The notes beneath the pieces are model-generated. The model had not been told where the DNA came from. It did not search any database and saw only the letters and a list, made by a program, of their open reading frames with translations. 45,695 nucleotides of DNA. Source: Pseudomonas sp. Q11 (lineage in GTDB: Bacteria > Pseudomonadota > Gammaproteobacteria > Pseudomonadales > Pseudomonadaceae). Shown here one piece after another: positions 10,301 to 17,718 of this stretch (position 1 is the first letter of the stretch; every line of letters starts with the position of its first letter). The stretch lies in the NCBI RefSeq assembly GCF_024494355.1, contig NZ_JAKNQY010000002.1:370055-415749 (forward strand), in the 5' to 3' direction. A program made the translations under genes and the position numbers.

Positions 10301-11581
10301 TTACAACACCAGATGCGGCAGCCACAGCGAAATGGCGGGGATGTAGGTCACGAGCAGCAGCACCAGGAACAACATGCCGTAGAACGGCAGCAGGGCCTTG
10401 ACGGTGCTTTCGATGCTGACCTTGCCAATGGCGGCGCCCACGAACAGCACGGCGCCCACAGGCGGAGTGATCAGCCCGATACCCAGGTTCACCAGCATGA
10501 TCATGCCGAACTGCACTGGGTCCACGCCGATACCCATGACCACCGGCATCAGGATCGGTGTCAGGATCAGGATCAGCGGCGCCATGTCCATCACCGTACC
10601 TAGGACCAGCAGCATCGCGTTGATGCACATCAGGATCACGTAGCGGTTGTCGGAGATGGTCAGGAACAGGGTGGTGATTTTCGCCGGGATCTGCATCAGC
10701 GTCATGATGTAGCCGAAGCTGGCGGCGAAGCCGATCAGGATCATCACGATTGAGATGGTACGCACCGTGCGATGCATCAGCTTCGGCAACTCGCTCCACT
10801 TGTAGTCGCGGTAAATGCACATGGTCACGAAAAATGCCCAGAGCACAGCGATGGCGGCCGATTCGGTGGCCGTGAAAACACCCGAGAGGATGCCGCCGAG
10901 GATGATGAACATGGTCATCATGCCCCACATGGCTTCCCGGCAGATTTTCAGCGCCTGTTTGAGGGGAATCACTTCGCCCTTGGGGTAGTTGCGCTTTTTC
11001 GCGAAGATCAGGCACAGCACCATCAGGCAGGCGTTCATCAGCAGGCCCGGCACGATGCCGGCCATGAACAGCGCACCGATGGAAACCGTACCGCCGGCCG
11101 CCAGGGAGTACAGCACTGCGTTATGGCTGGGCGGGGTCAGCAGGGCTTGTACCGAACCACTGACGGTCACTGCGGTGGAGAACTCCCGCGGATAGCCGCG
11201 GCGTTCCATTTCCGGGATCAGTACCGAACCCACCGAGGCGGTGTCGGCCACCGAGGAGCCGGAAATGGCACCGAAGAACGTCGAGGCCATGAGGTTGACC
11301 AGTGACAGACCGCCGCGCACGAAACCCACCAGCACACCGGCGAATGCCACCAGCCGGCGAGACATGCCGCCCTCGGCCATGATTGCACCGGCCAGGACAA
11401 AGAACGGAATGGCCAGCAACGAAAATTTATTCACTCCGCCCGCGACCTGGATCATCACGGCCTGGAACGGAATGTCGATCCACCACGCACCGATCAGCGC
11501 AGCGGCGCCCAAGGCGTAGGCGACCGGCATGCCGATCAGGATCAACAGGAAAAAACTGCCCAGCAGAATCAGAGCGTCCAT
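10301..11581 (-). CDS. TRAP transporter large permease subunit (DctM/SiaM type)
   Basis: An inner-membrane protein of 426 residues with about twelve hydrophobic segments, the normal size for the DctM family. Motifs include AIPFFVLAGAIMAEGGMSRRL (near 56-76), the conserved ISGSSVADTASVGSVLIPEM (near 106-125) and the C-terminal LGIGLITPPVGAVLFVG. It is the ion-coupled channel component that imports the ligand delivered by the periplasmic binding protein. Its ATG overlaps the stop of the small subunit by one base. Placement after uronate dehydrogenase points to hexuronates as cargo, by inference. Confidence 0.93.
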   Translation of the reverse strand: MDALILLGSFFLLILIGMPVAYALGAAALIGAWWIDIPFQAVMIQVAGGVNKFSLLAIPFFVLAGAIMAEGGMSRRLVAFAGVLVGFVRGGLSLVNLMASTFFGAISGSSVADTASVGSVLIPEMERRGYPREFSTAVTVSGSVQALLTPPSHNAVLYSLAAGGTVSIGALFMAGIVPGLLMNACLMVLCLIFAKKRNYPKGEVIPLKQALKICREAMWGMMTMFIILGGILSGVFTATESAAIAVLWAFFVTMCIYRDYKWSELPKLMHRTVRTISIVMILIGFAASFGYIMTLMQIPAKITTLFLTISDNRYVILMCINAMLLVLGTVMDMAPLILILTPILMPVVMGIGVDPVQFGMIMLVNLGIGLITPPVGAVLFVGAAIGKVSIESTVKALLPFYGMLFLVLLLVTYIPAISLWLPHLVL

Positions 11582-12108
11582 TAAGCGGCACCTTCACTTT
11601 CTTCGACCAGGTCGAACTGCACGACCCGACGCTTGCTCTGATCACCGAGCAAGAGTTTTTCCAGGACAAAAATCAGGGTCAGAAAACCACCGACCGGTAT
11701 GGGCATGTACGTGATGCCGACCCGCAGCGTAGGCAGGGCGCTCATGTACTGGTTCCAGGTGGATATGCAGAGTTTGGTGCCGCCGCTGATCATGAAGATG
11801 CAGATTGCAGCCATCAGCAGCTGGGAAAAGACCGAGGCCGCGGTTTTCAAGTGCGGGGGCAGGCGGTTGGTGAGCATGTCCACGGCCATGTGCGCACCGG
11901 CGCGGTAGCTGGCGGCGGCGCCGATGAACGTGAACACGATCATCAGCAAAATCGCGCTGGGCTCAGGCCAGCTTGAGCCGGTACCCAGTACGTAGCGGGC
12001 GAATACGCCCCAGGGAATCATCAGAGCAATTGCCAGGACAGAGAGGCCGGCGACCCAGATGCAAGTCATGTAAATCTTATCGTTGATGCGCAGCAGCAAA
12101 TTCTTCAT
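11581..12108 (-). CDS. TRAP transporter small permease subunit (DctQ type)
   Basis: A four-helix inner-membrane protein of 175 residues that partners the DctM subunit. Hydrophobic stretches begin near residues 18, 50, 92 and 135, and the family motif RAGAHMAVDMLTNRLP is present after the second. The open frame reaches 12165, but that stretch contains a GC-rich stem-loop. The ATG at 12108 (MKNLLLRINDKIY) is typical of the family. The stop and the start of dctM overlap by one base. Confidence 0.9.
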   Translation of the reverse strand: MKNLLLRINDKIYMTCIWVAGLSVLAIALMIPWGVFARYVLGTGSSWPEPSAILLMIVFTFIGAAASYRAGAHMAVDMLTNRLPPHLKTAASVFSQLLMAAICIFMISGGTKLCISTWNQYMSALPTLRVGITYMPIPVGGFLTLIFVLEKLLLGDQSKRRVVQFDLVEESEGAA

Positions 12109-12125
12109 CGGGTTCCACCGTAACC

Positions 12126-12153
12126 GGGCGCGCCCTGGGACATCGGGCGCGCC
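12126..12153 (-). promoter_or_regulatory. GC-rich intercistronic stem-loop between dctP and dctQ
   Basis: A perfect 9-bp stem, GGCGCGCCC (12127-12135) with GGGCGCGCC (12145-12153), closes a 9-nt loop in the gap between the binding-protein gene and the membrane subunits. There is no U-run, so it is more likely an mRNA-stability or partial attenuation structure that keeps binding-protein mRNA more abundant than permease mRNA. Function is inferred. Confidence 0.6.
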
Positions 12154-12182
12154 TGGCCTTTTCAAGTACAGATTGAGAGGTG

Positions 12183-13160
12183 TTACTGAACGGCTTCGAT
12201 ACGCTTGATCAGGTCGGCGTACGGCGCACCGTATTTGGCCCGGATCGGTGCGGTGGCGTCATAGAAGGGTTTCTTGTCGACCGTGATGAACTCAACGCCG
12301 GCGGCCTTGAGTTTTTCTTCACTGGCGAGGGTCTTCTTGTCCCACAGTTCACGCTCGTCAAGCTGGGATTGCTTGGCCGCTTTTTTCACCAGGGCTTGCT
12401 GCTCGGGGGTGAGTTTTTCCCAGGTGAACTTGGACATCACCACTGGCTCCGGCAGGATCAGGTGGCCGGTCAGGCTGTAGTACTTGGCGTTCTGGTAGTG
12501 GTTGTGCTCCAGCATGGTCGGCGGGTTGTTTTCCGCGCCGTCGATCACGCCGGTCTGCAGGGCACTGAAAATTTCGCCGGTGTCCATGGCAATCCCGTTG
12601 CCGCCCATGGCGTTGAGGGTTTCGATGAACATCGGGTTGCCCATGACGCGAATTTTCATGCCATGCATGTCTTCGGGCTTGTGCACAGGCTTCTTGGTGT
12701 AGAGGTTGCGCGTGCCGCCGTCCATCCAGGCCAGGGCCACCAGGTTGAATTCGGAATTGGTGATCTTGTCGAGGATCTCCTGGCCGATTTCGCCGTCGAT
12801 GATCTTGCGCATGTGCGCCTGGTCACGGAACACGAATGGCATGTTGAAGACGTTCACGTCCGGCACCACCGGTCCAACGATGCCCAGGCTGACGCGAGCC
12901 ATTTGTACGGCACCCACCTGAAGCTGCTCGATGACTTCTTTTTCCGACCCCAGCACACCGCCGGAATACATCTTGAAGGTGAACGGGTCTTTCTGGCCTT
13001 TGCTTCCCTCGACCAGCGTCTTGCCGAGGATTTTTTCCGCTTCCACGGTTGGATAGCCATCGGGGTGGATATCGGCAAACTTGATCTCAAGAGCCTGGGC
13101 CGCTTGCGCAAGGAAGGCCAGGGGGAGGGCTGCGATCAGAAGCGTGCGTTTGAAATTCAT
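12183..13160 (-). CDS. TRAP transporter substrate-binding protein (DctP type)
   Basis: A periplasmic solute receptor of 325 residues. It has a Sec signal peptide (MNFKRTLLIAALPLAFLAQAAQA) with probable cleavage before LEIKFADIHP. DctP-family landmarks include GGVLGSEKEVIEQLQVGAVQM (about 66-86), the ligand-binding arginine region in PEDMHGMKIRVMGNP, and GAENNPPTMLEHNHY. A TTG at 13166 is in frame, but the ATG at 13160 follows GGAG at a proper distance and is chosen. The neighbouring uronate dehydrogenase suggests galacturonate or glucuronate as ligand. Confidence 0.92.
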   Translation of the reverse strand: MNFKRTLLIAALPLAFLAQAAQALEIKFADIHPDGYPTVEAEKILGKTLVEGSKGQKDPFTFKMYSGGVLGSEKEVIEQLQVGAVQMARVSLGIVGPVVPDVNVFNMPFVFRDQAHMRKIIDGEIGQEILDKITNSEFNLVALAWMDGGTRNLYTKKPVHKPEDMHGMKIRVMGNPMFIETLNAMGGNGIAMDTGEIFSALQTGVIDGAENNPPTMLEHNHYQNAKYYSLTGHLILPEPVVMSKFTWEKLTPEQQALVKKAAKQSQLDERELWDKKTLASEEKLKAAGVEFITVDKKPFYDATAPIRAKYGAPYADLIKRIEAVQ

Positions 13161-13215
13161 GGTCAATCTCCAGTGTTGTTGTTTTTATGTCTATCGAATG
13201 AAGCGGCAATGCAGG

Positions 13216-14121
13216 TCAGTTGGCGGCGTGTTTCGATCCTCCGAAAGCCGTTTCGGCAAGGCCCTTGACGCCGGGGTTGAGGGCAAACACGCCCCCGGCC
13301 AGGGATTGCGGATCAGTGTCGTCGCCAGGGCGGATCGAGGTGACGAACAGGGTGTCCAGACGGCTGCCGCCGAAGGCGCACATCGTCGGTTTTTTCACCG
13401 GCACCGCCAATGAGCGATCCAGTCGGCCATCCGGGGTGAAGCGATGGATGAGGCCGGCATCGTTGGCGCAGATCCAGTAGCAACCTTCAGCGTCCACCGC
13501 CGCGCCGTCCGGGCGTCCGGCCAGGGGCATCATGTCGACGAACAGCCTCCGGTTAGAGGGCGTGCCGCTGTCGATGTCGTAGTCGAAAGCCCAGATCTGC
13601 TGGACCAACGGATGTGAGTCGGAGAGGTACATCGTGCGCCCGTCCGGGCTGAAGCCCAGGCCGTTGGGGACGATGAACCCGCTCAGTTGTGCCTCGACCG
13701 GGCTGCGTTGTCCGGCCTCATAACGGTACATCCGACCTGCGTCGGCGTTGGCCCCCATGTTCAGCACCATGCTGCCGGCCCAAAAACGGCCCTGGCGGTC
13801 GCAACGGCCATCGTTGAGGCGCATGTCGGTGCGGCTGTGCTCGACGCTCGCACAGAGTTCGCTGTCGAGGCTGCCGTCGTCATGGGGGTGCAGGCGGAAG
13901 AAGCCGCTCTCCATGCCGGCGACCCAACCCCCGTCCTGGTGACGGGCGATGCAGGCGAGCATTTCGGGCGTTTCCCAGCCTTTGAGTTGTCCGGTTCCGG
14001 CATTCCAGCACTGCAGTCCGCCGCTGGGAATGTCTACCCAGTACAGGGCGTTTTCCTCGGGGACCCACACGGGGCTCTCACCGACAGCGTTGCGTGCATC
14101 GACAATCAATTCGGCTTGCAT
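13216..14121 (-). CDS. SMP-30/gluconolactonase family lactonase
   Basis: A six-bladed beta-propeller metal-dependent lactonase of 301 residues. Metal and substrate residues of the SMP-30 family are visible: E15 in GESPVW, N103 in LNDGRCD, N153 in PNGLGFSPDG, and an aspartate in RPDGAAVD. The ATG at 14121 gives the family's normal start (MQAELIVDARNAVGESPVW), although the frame runs open to 14352 over the end of udh. It should open the aldarolactone released by uronate dehydrogenase to galactarate or glucarate. That role is inferred from position directly after udh. Confidence 0.9.
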   Translation of the reverse strand: MQAELIVDARNAVGESPVWVPEENALYWVDIPSGGLQCWNAGTGQLKGWETPEMLACIARHQDGGWVAGMESGFFRLHPHDDGSLDSELCASVEHSRTDMRLNDGRCDRQGRFWAGSMVLNMGANADAGRMYRYEAGQRSPVEAQLSGFIVPNGLGFSPDGRTMYLSDSHPLVQQIWAFDYDIDSGTPSNRRLFVDMMPLAGRPDGAAVDAEGCYWICANDAGLIHRFTPDGRLDRSLAVPVKKPTMCAFGGSRLDTLFVTSIRPGDDTDPQSLAGGVFALNPGVKGLAETAFGGSKHAAN

Positions 14122-14164
14122 GGCGATTCCTTGGTTCGTTCGTATCCCATGAAAAACAGGCGAA

Positions 14165-14986
14165 TCAGTCGTCGAACGGGCCGGCCGCGACAAAGGCGCC
14201 ACCCTGGTAGACCCTGGCCGGGTCATCGGCGGCCGGCATCGGCTGTGCTTCGACCTTGGCTCGGAAGACTTCGGAGCTGTCCTTGGGCTGGTAGCCCAGG
14301 TGCGCGGCCTGGCTGTTGTCCCACCAGACGTCGCGGTTGGCGGACATGCCATACACCACGGTGTGGCCGACTTTCGGGGTATAGAGCGAGCATTCGATCA
14401 GTTGAGTGAGGTCGTCGAAGCTCAGCCAGGTGCTCATCATCCGGCGGTTCTGCGGTTCGGGGAACGACGAGCCAATGCGGATGCTCACGGTTTCGATGCC
14501 GTAGCGATCAAAGTAGAAACTGGCCATGTCTTCGCCGTAGGACTTGGACAAGCCGTAGTAGCCATCCGGACGGCGAGGGGATAGGGCGTCTAGGGCCTGG
14601 TCCTGCTTGTAGAAGCCGATGACATGGTTGGAACTGGCGAAGATTACGCGCTTGACGCCATGCTTGCGGGCGGCTTCATAGATGTGGAACACGCCGCTGA
14701 TGTTGGCACCGAGAATCTCTTCGAACGGACGCTCTACCGAAACGCCGCCGAAATGCAAAATAGCATCGACGCCTTCCACCAGTTGGTGCACCGCCTGTTT
14801 ATCAGACAGGTCGCACGGCACCACTTCTTCACTTTCATCAATGGCCGGGGCCATGTTGGCGATGTCCGACAGGCGAATATGGCGGGCGAAAGGCTTGAGG
14901 CGTTCACGCAAGACTTTACCCAAGCCGCCGGCAGCGCCGGTCAGCAGCAGACGATTGAAGGGTTGGCGAATGTGTGTCGTAGTCAT
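14165..14986 (-). CDS. udh: uronate dehydrogenase (NAD-dependent)
   Basis: A short-chain/epimerase-fold enzyme of 273 residues that oxidises D-galacturonate or D-glucuronate to the aldaro-lactone with NAD+. The glycine motif TGAAGGLG (16-23) starts the Rossmann fold, and the catalytic Y144-x3-K148 lies in DGYYGLSKSYGE. The flanking FASSNHVIGFY and SIRIGSSFPEPQNRRMMSTW closely resemble characterised Pseudomonas uronate dehydrogenases, from memory. It heads the operon with lactonase, TRAP transporter and mutarotase. Its promoter carries a GTCGTACGAC operator. Confidence 0.92.
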   Translation of the reverse strand: MTTTHIRQPFNRLLLTGAAGGLGKVLRERLKPFARHIRLSDIANMAPAIDESEEVVPCDLSDKQAVHQLVEGVDAILHFGGVSVERPFEEILGANISGVFHIYEAARKHGVKRVIFASSNHVIGFYKQDQALDALSPRRPDGYYGLSKSYGEDMASFYFDRYGIETVSIRIGSSFPEPQNRRMMSTWLSFDDLTQLIECSLYTPKVGHTVVYGMSANRDVWWDNSQAAHLGYQPKDSSEVFRAKVEAQPMPAADDPARVYQGGAFVAAGPFDD

Positions 14987-15021
14987 GAAAGTACCTGAGC
15001 AAACGGTGAGAGGTATCAGTT

Positions 15022-15041
15022 GTTATAAGTTGTCGTACGAC
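15022..15041 (-). promoter_or_regulatory. udh promoter: GTCGTACGAC operator plus -10 TATAAC
   Basis: On the minus strand the perfect 10-bp palindrome GTCGTACGAC (15032-15041) is followed after four bases by TATAAC (15022-15027), a good -10. No convincing -35 is seen. An operator immediately upstream of the -10 suits a repressor. The same layout and spacing occur at the oprD promoter (16510-16529). GntR/FadR-type regulators commonly bind GT-N-AC palindromes; none is encoded in this window. Confidence 0.65.
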
Positions 15042-15176
15042 CGAGAGGGAATATCCTTATCCTACCGCTACCTTGTCAACGTTTGATCGACGAATCGCTC
15101 TAAAACGGCATCCTTGCCTTTGGCTGTTGCGTCGCCATGGCCCTTTTGAAAAGCGGCCATGGCGGGGGATCCCGGC

Positions 15177-16475
15177 TTAAAGAAGCGAGATTGGGTAGCT
15201 GACGATCAAGCGGTTCTCATCGAACTCACTGGTGCTGTAATCCCGGCGCATTGTCGAGTTACGCCATTTCACATTGAGGCTCTTCAACGCACCGCTCTGT
15301 ACGGTGTAGGCCAGTTCGCTTTCGCGACCCCATTCCTTACCGTCGGTGATGGTGCCGGTGTGCACGTTGTCACCGCTGATGTAGCGGTTCATCAGGGTCA
15401 GGCCCGGTACGCCGACGGCGGCGAAGTTGAAGTCGTGGCGCACTTGCCAGGATCTTTCCTCGGCGTTGTCATAGCTGGAGTTGTAGCTGTCGTTGGCCAG
15501 GGTGCCGCCGCTGGTGCCGTTGACGCGCATCCAGCCATCGTCGCCACTGAGTTTTTGCAGGCCGACGTAGAAGGTGTTGCCACCGTATTTGGCCGAGAGC
15601 ATGGCGGACAAGGTTTTGTTGTCCAGGTCGCCGGCCAAGGCGCTGCCTTCTTCCTTGCCGATGAAGTAACCGAGGTTGGCGCCCAGGGTCCAGTCACCGA
15701 CGGGCTGGCTGTGGGTCAGGTTGAAATACTTCTGCTGGTAGATGTCGGACAGTTCGGCATACCAGACACCGACCTGGGTGCGTTTGTCGTTGAAGGCGTA
15801 TTCGCCACCGCCGAAGTTAAAGCGGTCCGAAAGGAACGCACCGCGGCCGTTCATGGACATGTCTTCCATGCTCGCGTCGTTGCGCATGCTGTTGGCGCGG
15901 AACTGACCGCCGTAGAGGCTCAAGCCGCTGATTTCGGTGGAGGTTACCTGGCCGCCGCGGAAGGTTTGCGGCAGGGAGCGACCGTCGTCCGAGCGCAGGA
16001 TCGGCAGCACCGGCATCCATTCGCCCACCTTCAGTTCGGTTTTCGATACCTTGGCCTTGAGGGCGACCCCCAGGCGACCGAAGTCATCGGCCGGACGGCC
16101 ATCATCGTGCACCGGCAACAAGGCGGTATTGGCAGTGCCGCGACCCCCGTCGAGCTTGACCGAGTACATGCCCAGCACGTCCACGCCGAAACCGACCACG
16201 CCCTGGGTGAAGCCGGACTTGGCGTCGAGAATGAAACTCTGGGTCCATTCCTCGGCTTTGCCTTGGGCGTTGTCCGGGTTGGTGAAGTTGCGGTTGATGT
16301 AGAAGTTGCGCAGGTTGAGATTGACCTTGGCGTCATCGACGAAGCCTTCGGCGCTGGCGGTCATGGGCAGGAACAGGGCCAGGCTGCTGCAACTGATCAA
16401 CCCCAGGGCGTGCCGGGAGTTGAAAAGGGTACGACGGGTTTGGTTGCCGGGTGAAAAACGGACAGGTGTGCTCAC
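15177..16475 (-). CDS. OprD family outer-membrane porin
   Basis: A substrate-specific 18-stranded porin of 432 residues. The signal peptide ends in LFLPMTASA before EGFVDDAKVNLNLRNFYINRNF, the standard OprD N-terminus. Aromatic-rich beta-strands follow, and the C-terminus ends in VSYPISLL. The GTG at 16475 is chosen because AGGGAG precedes it. An ATG at 16514 lies inside the proposed -10 element, has no ribosome binding site and would add a lysine/asparagine-rich stretch. Position beside udh and a shared operator suggest it admits hexuronates or aldarates. Confidence 0.88.
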   Translation of the reverse strand: MSTPVRFSPGNQTRRTLFNSRHALGLISCSSLALFLPMTASAEGFVDDAKVNLNLRNFYINRNFTNPDNAQGKAEEWTQSFILDAKSGFTQGVVGFGVDVLGMYSVKLDGGRGTANTALLPVHDDGRPADDFGRLGVALKAKVSKTELKVGEWMPVLPILRSDDGRSLPQTFRGGQVTSTEISGLSLYGGQFRANSMRNDASMEDMSMNGRGAFLSDRFNFGGGEYAFNDKRTQVGVWYAELSDIYQQKYFNLTHSQPVGDWTLGANLGYFIGKEEGSALAGDLDNKTLSAMLSAKYGGNTFYVGLQKLSGDDGWMRVNGTSGGTLANDSYNSSYDNAEERSWQVRHDFNFAAVGVPGLTLMNRYISGDNVHTGTITDGKEWGRESELAYTVQSGALKSLNVKWRNSTMRRDYSTSEFDENRLIVSYPISLL

Positions 16476-16509
16476 TATGACGCTCCCTACTTTTTTGTTG
16501 TTTTTATTT

Positions 16510-16529
16510 GTCATACGTCGTCGTACAAC
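16510..16529 (-). promoter_or_regulatory. oprD promoter: GTTGTACGAC operator plus -10 TATGAC
   Basis: On the minus strand GTTGTACGAC (16520-16529) is followed after four bases by TATGAC (16510-16515). Compared with the udh promoter, 16 of 20 positions agree and the spacing is the same. A transcript starting about seven bases downstream would reach the GTG at 16475 with a short leader containing AGGGAG. Confidence 0.6.
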
Positions 16530-16770
16530 ATGTCGCGGATTATTTGGGCGTCGTTCCTCGTTGTCAACTGGCCATTATCGAAATTGTCCAACTCGGGGAG
16601 GCCTAAAAATCAGGCGCTGCAATGGCTGTCGCTGGCCGAGGTCACGATCGCAGGCCGTGGCGCCGGGCCAATCCGGCGGCCTGAGAGTAGCGGGAAGGGC
16701 GCTTGGTTGTGCGATGACTGGTCTAAGACATTAGTCGAATGCTGGCGATTGGAAGTCTTAAGAAGGCTCT

Positions 16771-16933
16771 TGTGGCGAGGGAGATTGCTCCCGCTGGACT
16801 GCGTCTGTAGGAGCTGTCGAGTGCAACGAGGCTGCGATCTTGTCCCAGACAGTTGAGTCTCAAGCGAAGATCAAAAGATCGCAGGCTTCGCCAGCTCCTA
16901 CAGAACTCAGCGGGAGCAAGCTCCCTCGCCACA
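16771..16933. repeat. composite REP: TGTAGGAGC pair nested in GTGGCGAGG pair
   Basis: The outer arms TGTGGCGAGGGAGATTGCTC and its complement enclose a complete second palindrome at 16805-16903 (TGTAGGAGCTGTCGAGTGCA and AGCTCCTACAG edges). An almost identical composite occurs at 17719-17881, so two REP families have become one unit that has spread locally. Confidence 0.8.
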
Positions 16934-17040
16934 AGGGTGTGTTGTTTAACCCTGTTCCTGGTCCAAACGGGTTTGTGTTTATCCAGATGTAGGATCTTTC
17001 GGGGTCGGGCTACGTTGTCTTGCGCCATTACCTACAACTG

Positions 17041-17313
17041 CGCCAGAATCCGCCGGCTTGTGCGCCTTGGGGCCGGGCTCTATCGTTTCCGGGTCGCTGA
17101 GAAATCAGTGATCGGGTTTGGTAGCCCGGCTTTTGACTTGTCGCATAGCCCTTGTCATACAGTCCATTTCGGAACTGTTTTATGGCGGTCATGCGCAGGG
17201 CGTCTTCGGACGCGCCGGTTCTCCAAGTCACCGGTCTACCAACCCGCGTATGGCCGCCACCCTTCGTTTGGTAGCGAGAGTGATGGCTCCATTTTCGATT
17301 TGGAGATTCATCT
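17041..17313 (+). ncRNA. candidate structured 5-prime leader RNA of DUF6124 gene
   Basis: Four helices can be drawn by eye. P1: GCCGGGCT (17072-17079) with AGCCCGGC (17123-17130), enclosing a 7-bp hairpin 17094-17111 with a GAAA loop. P2: 17159-17178, seven pairs, one bulged A. P3: 14 pairs between 17183-17196 and 17246-17259, two of them G-U, enclosing a UUCG-capped hairpin (GCGTC-TTCG-GACGC, 17200-17213) and CCGGT/ACCGG (17215-17234). P4: CTCCA/TGGAG (17287-17305) over the Shine-Dalgarno. Both tetraloops and the wobbles favour the plus strand. Identity as a regulatory RNA is inferred; boundaries are approximate. Confidence 0.6.
17287..17305 (+). promoter_or_regulatory. hairpin covering the DUF6124 ribosome binding site
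   Basis: CTCCA (17287-17291) pairs with TGGAG (17301-17305), which contains the GGAG Shine-Dalgarno eight bases before the ATG at 17314. When formed it would hide the ribosome binding site, making it a natural expression platform for the leader upstream. Confidence 0.55.
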
Positions 17314-17655
17314 ATGTTCAAAGTAACCCCCAACCCACCCGATACAGATCCATCCAACTCCAGGGCGTTTGACAAAGCCGCCGACCGCATCCTCGACCAC
17401 TACCTCAAGCCCAAACCCAAACCCAACAAGCCCGAGGCCGATCCCGGCCAACTGTTCACCGTCGCCAATGGCGTCGACACCGAAACCCTGCTCGCCAACC
17501 TCAGCGAAAACCTGGCCTCGGCCAATGCCATGGTCAGTGACTTGGCCTTCGACCTTGAAGGTCCCAGGCGCCACATCGCCCTGGGCATCCAGCAATTGAT
17601 CGAACTGAGCGGATTGCTGGCGAACCGTGCGCTGGATAATGTCGAAGCGCACTAG
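17314..17655 (+). CDS. DUF6124 family protein
   Basis: A small soluble protein of 113 residues with no signal peptide or membrane segment. The N-terminal MFKVTPNPPDTDPS, a Pro/Lys-rich linker (KPKPKPNKPE, about 33-42) and a helical C-terminal half with LFTVANGVDTETLLANLSENLASANAMVSDLAFDLEG are characteristic of a family I know only from Pseudomonas and whose function is not established. The helical part could mediate self-association. The gene follows an extensively folded leader and its ribosome binding site lies in a hairpin, so expression is probably controlled after transcription starts. It stands alone, flanked by two composite REP elements. Confidence 0.85.
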   Translation: MFKVTPNPPDTDPSNSRAFDKAADRILDHYLKPKPKPNKPEADPGQLFTVANGVDTETLLANLSENLASANAMVSDLAFDLEGPRRHIALGIQQLIELSGLLANRALDNVEAH

Positions 17656-17718
17656 CCGATTCACCCTTTGAAACTGGCCTCTGAAGAACACCTCCAGAGG
17701 CCAGCGCGAACCCGCTTC

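Larger units (their letters stand above)
16476..17313. other. 838-nt gap: oprD promoter, composite REP, structured leader
   Basis: No protein-coding gene is supported here. The left part (16510-16529) holds the oprD promoter-operator, 16771-16933 holds a nested REP element, and about 17041-17313 holds a folded RNA leader of the DUF6124 gene. A minus-strand open frame at 17028-17390 only reflects the base-paired leader and a gene overlap. Bases 16540-16770 show nothing recognisable. Confidence 0.7.

Noticed and set aside
17028..17390. A minus-strand frame of 120 codons across the gap and the DUF6124 start
   Set aside because: It runs through the paired leader helices and into the DUF6124 gene. 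Tetraloop orientation and the downstream ribosome binding site favour plus-strand function.
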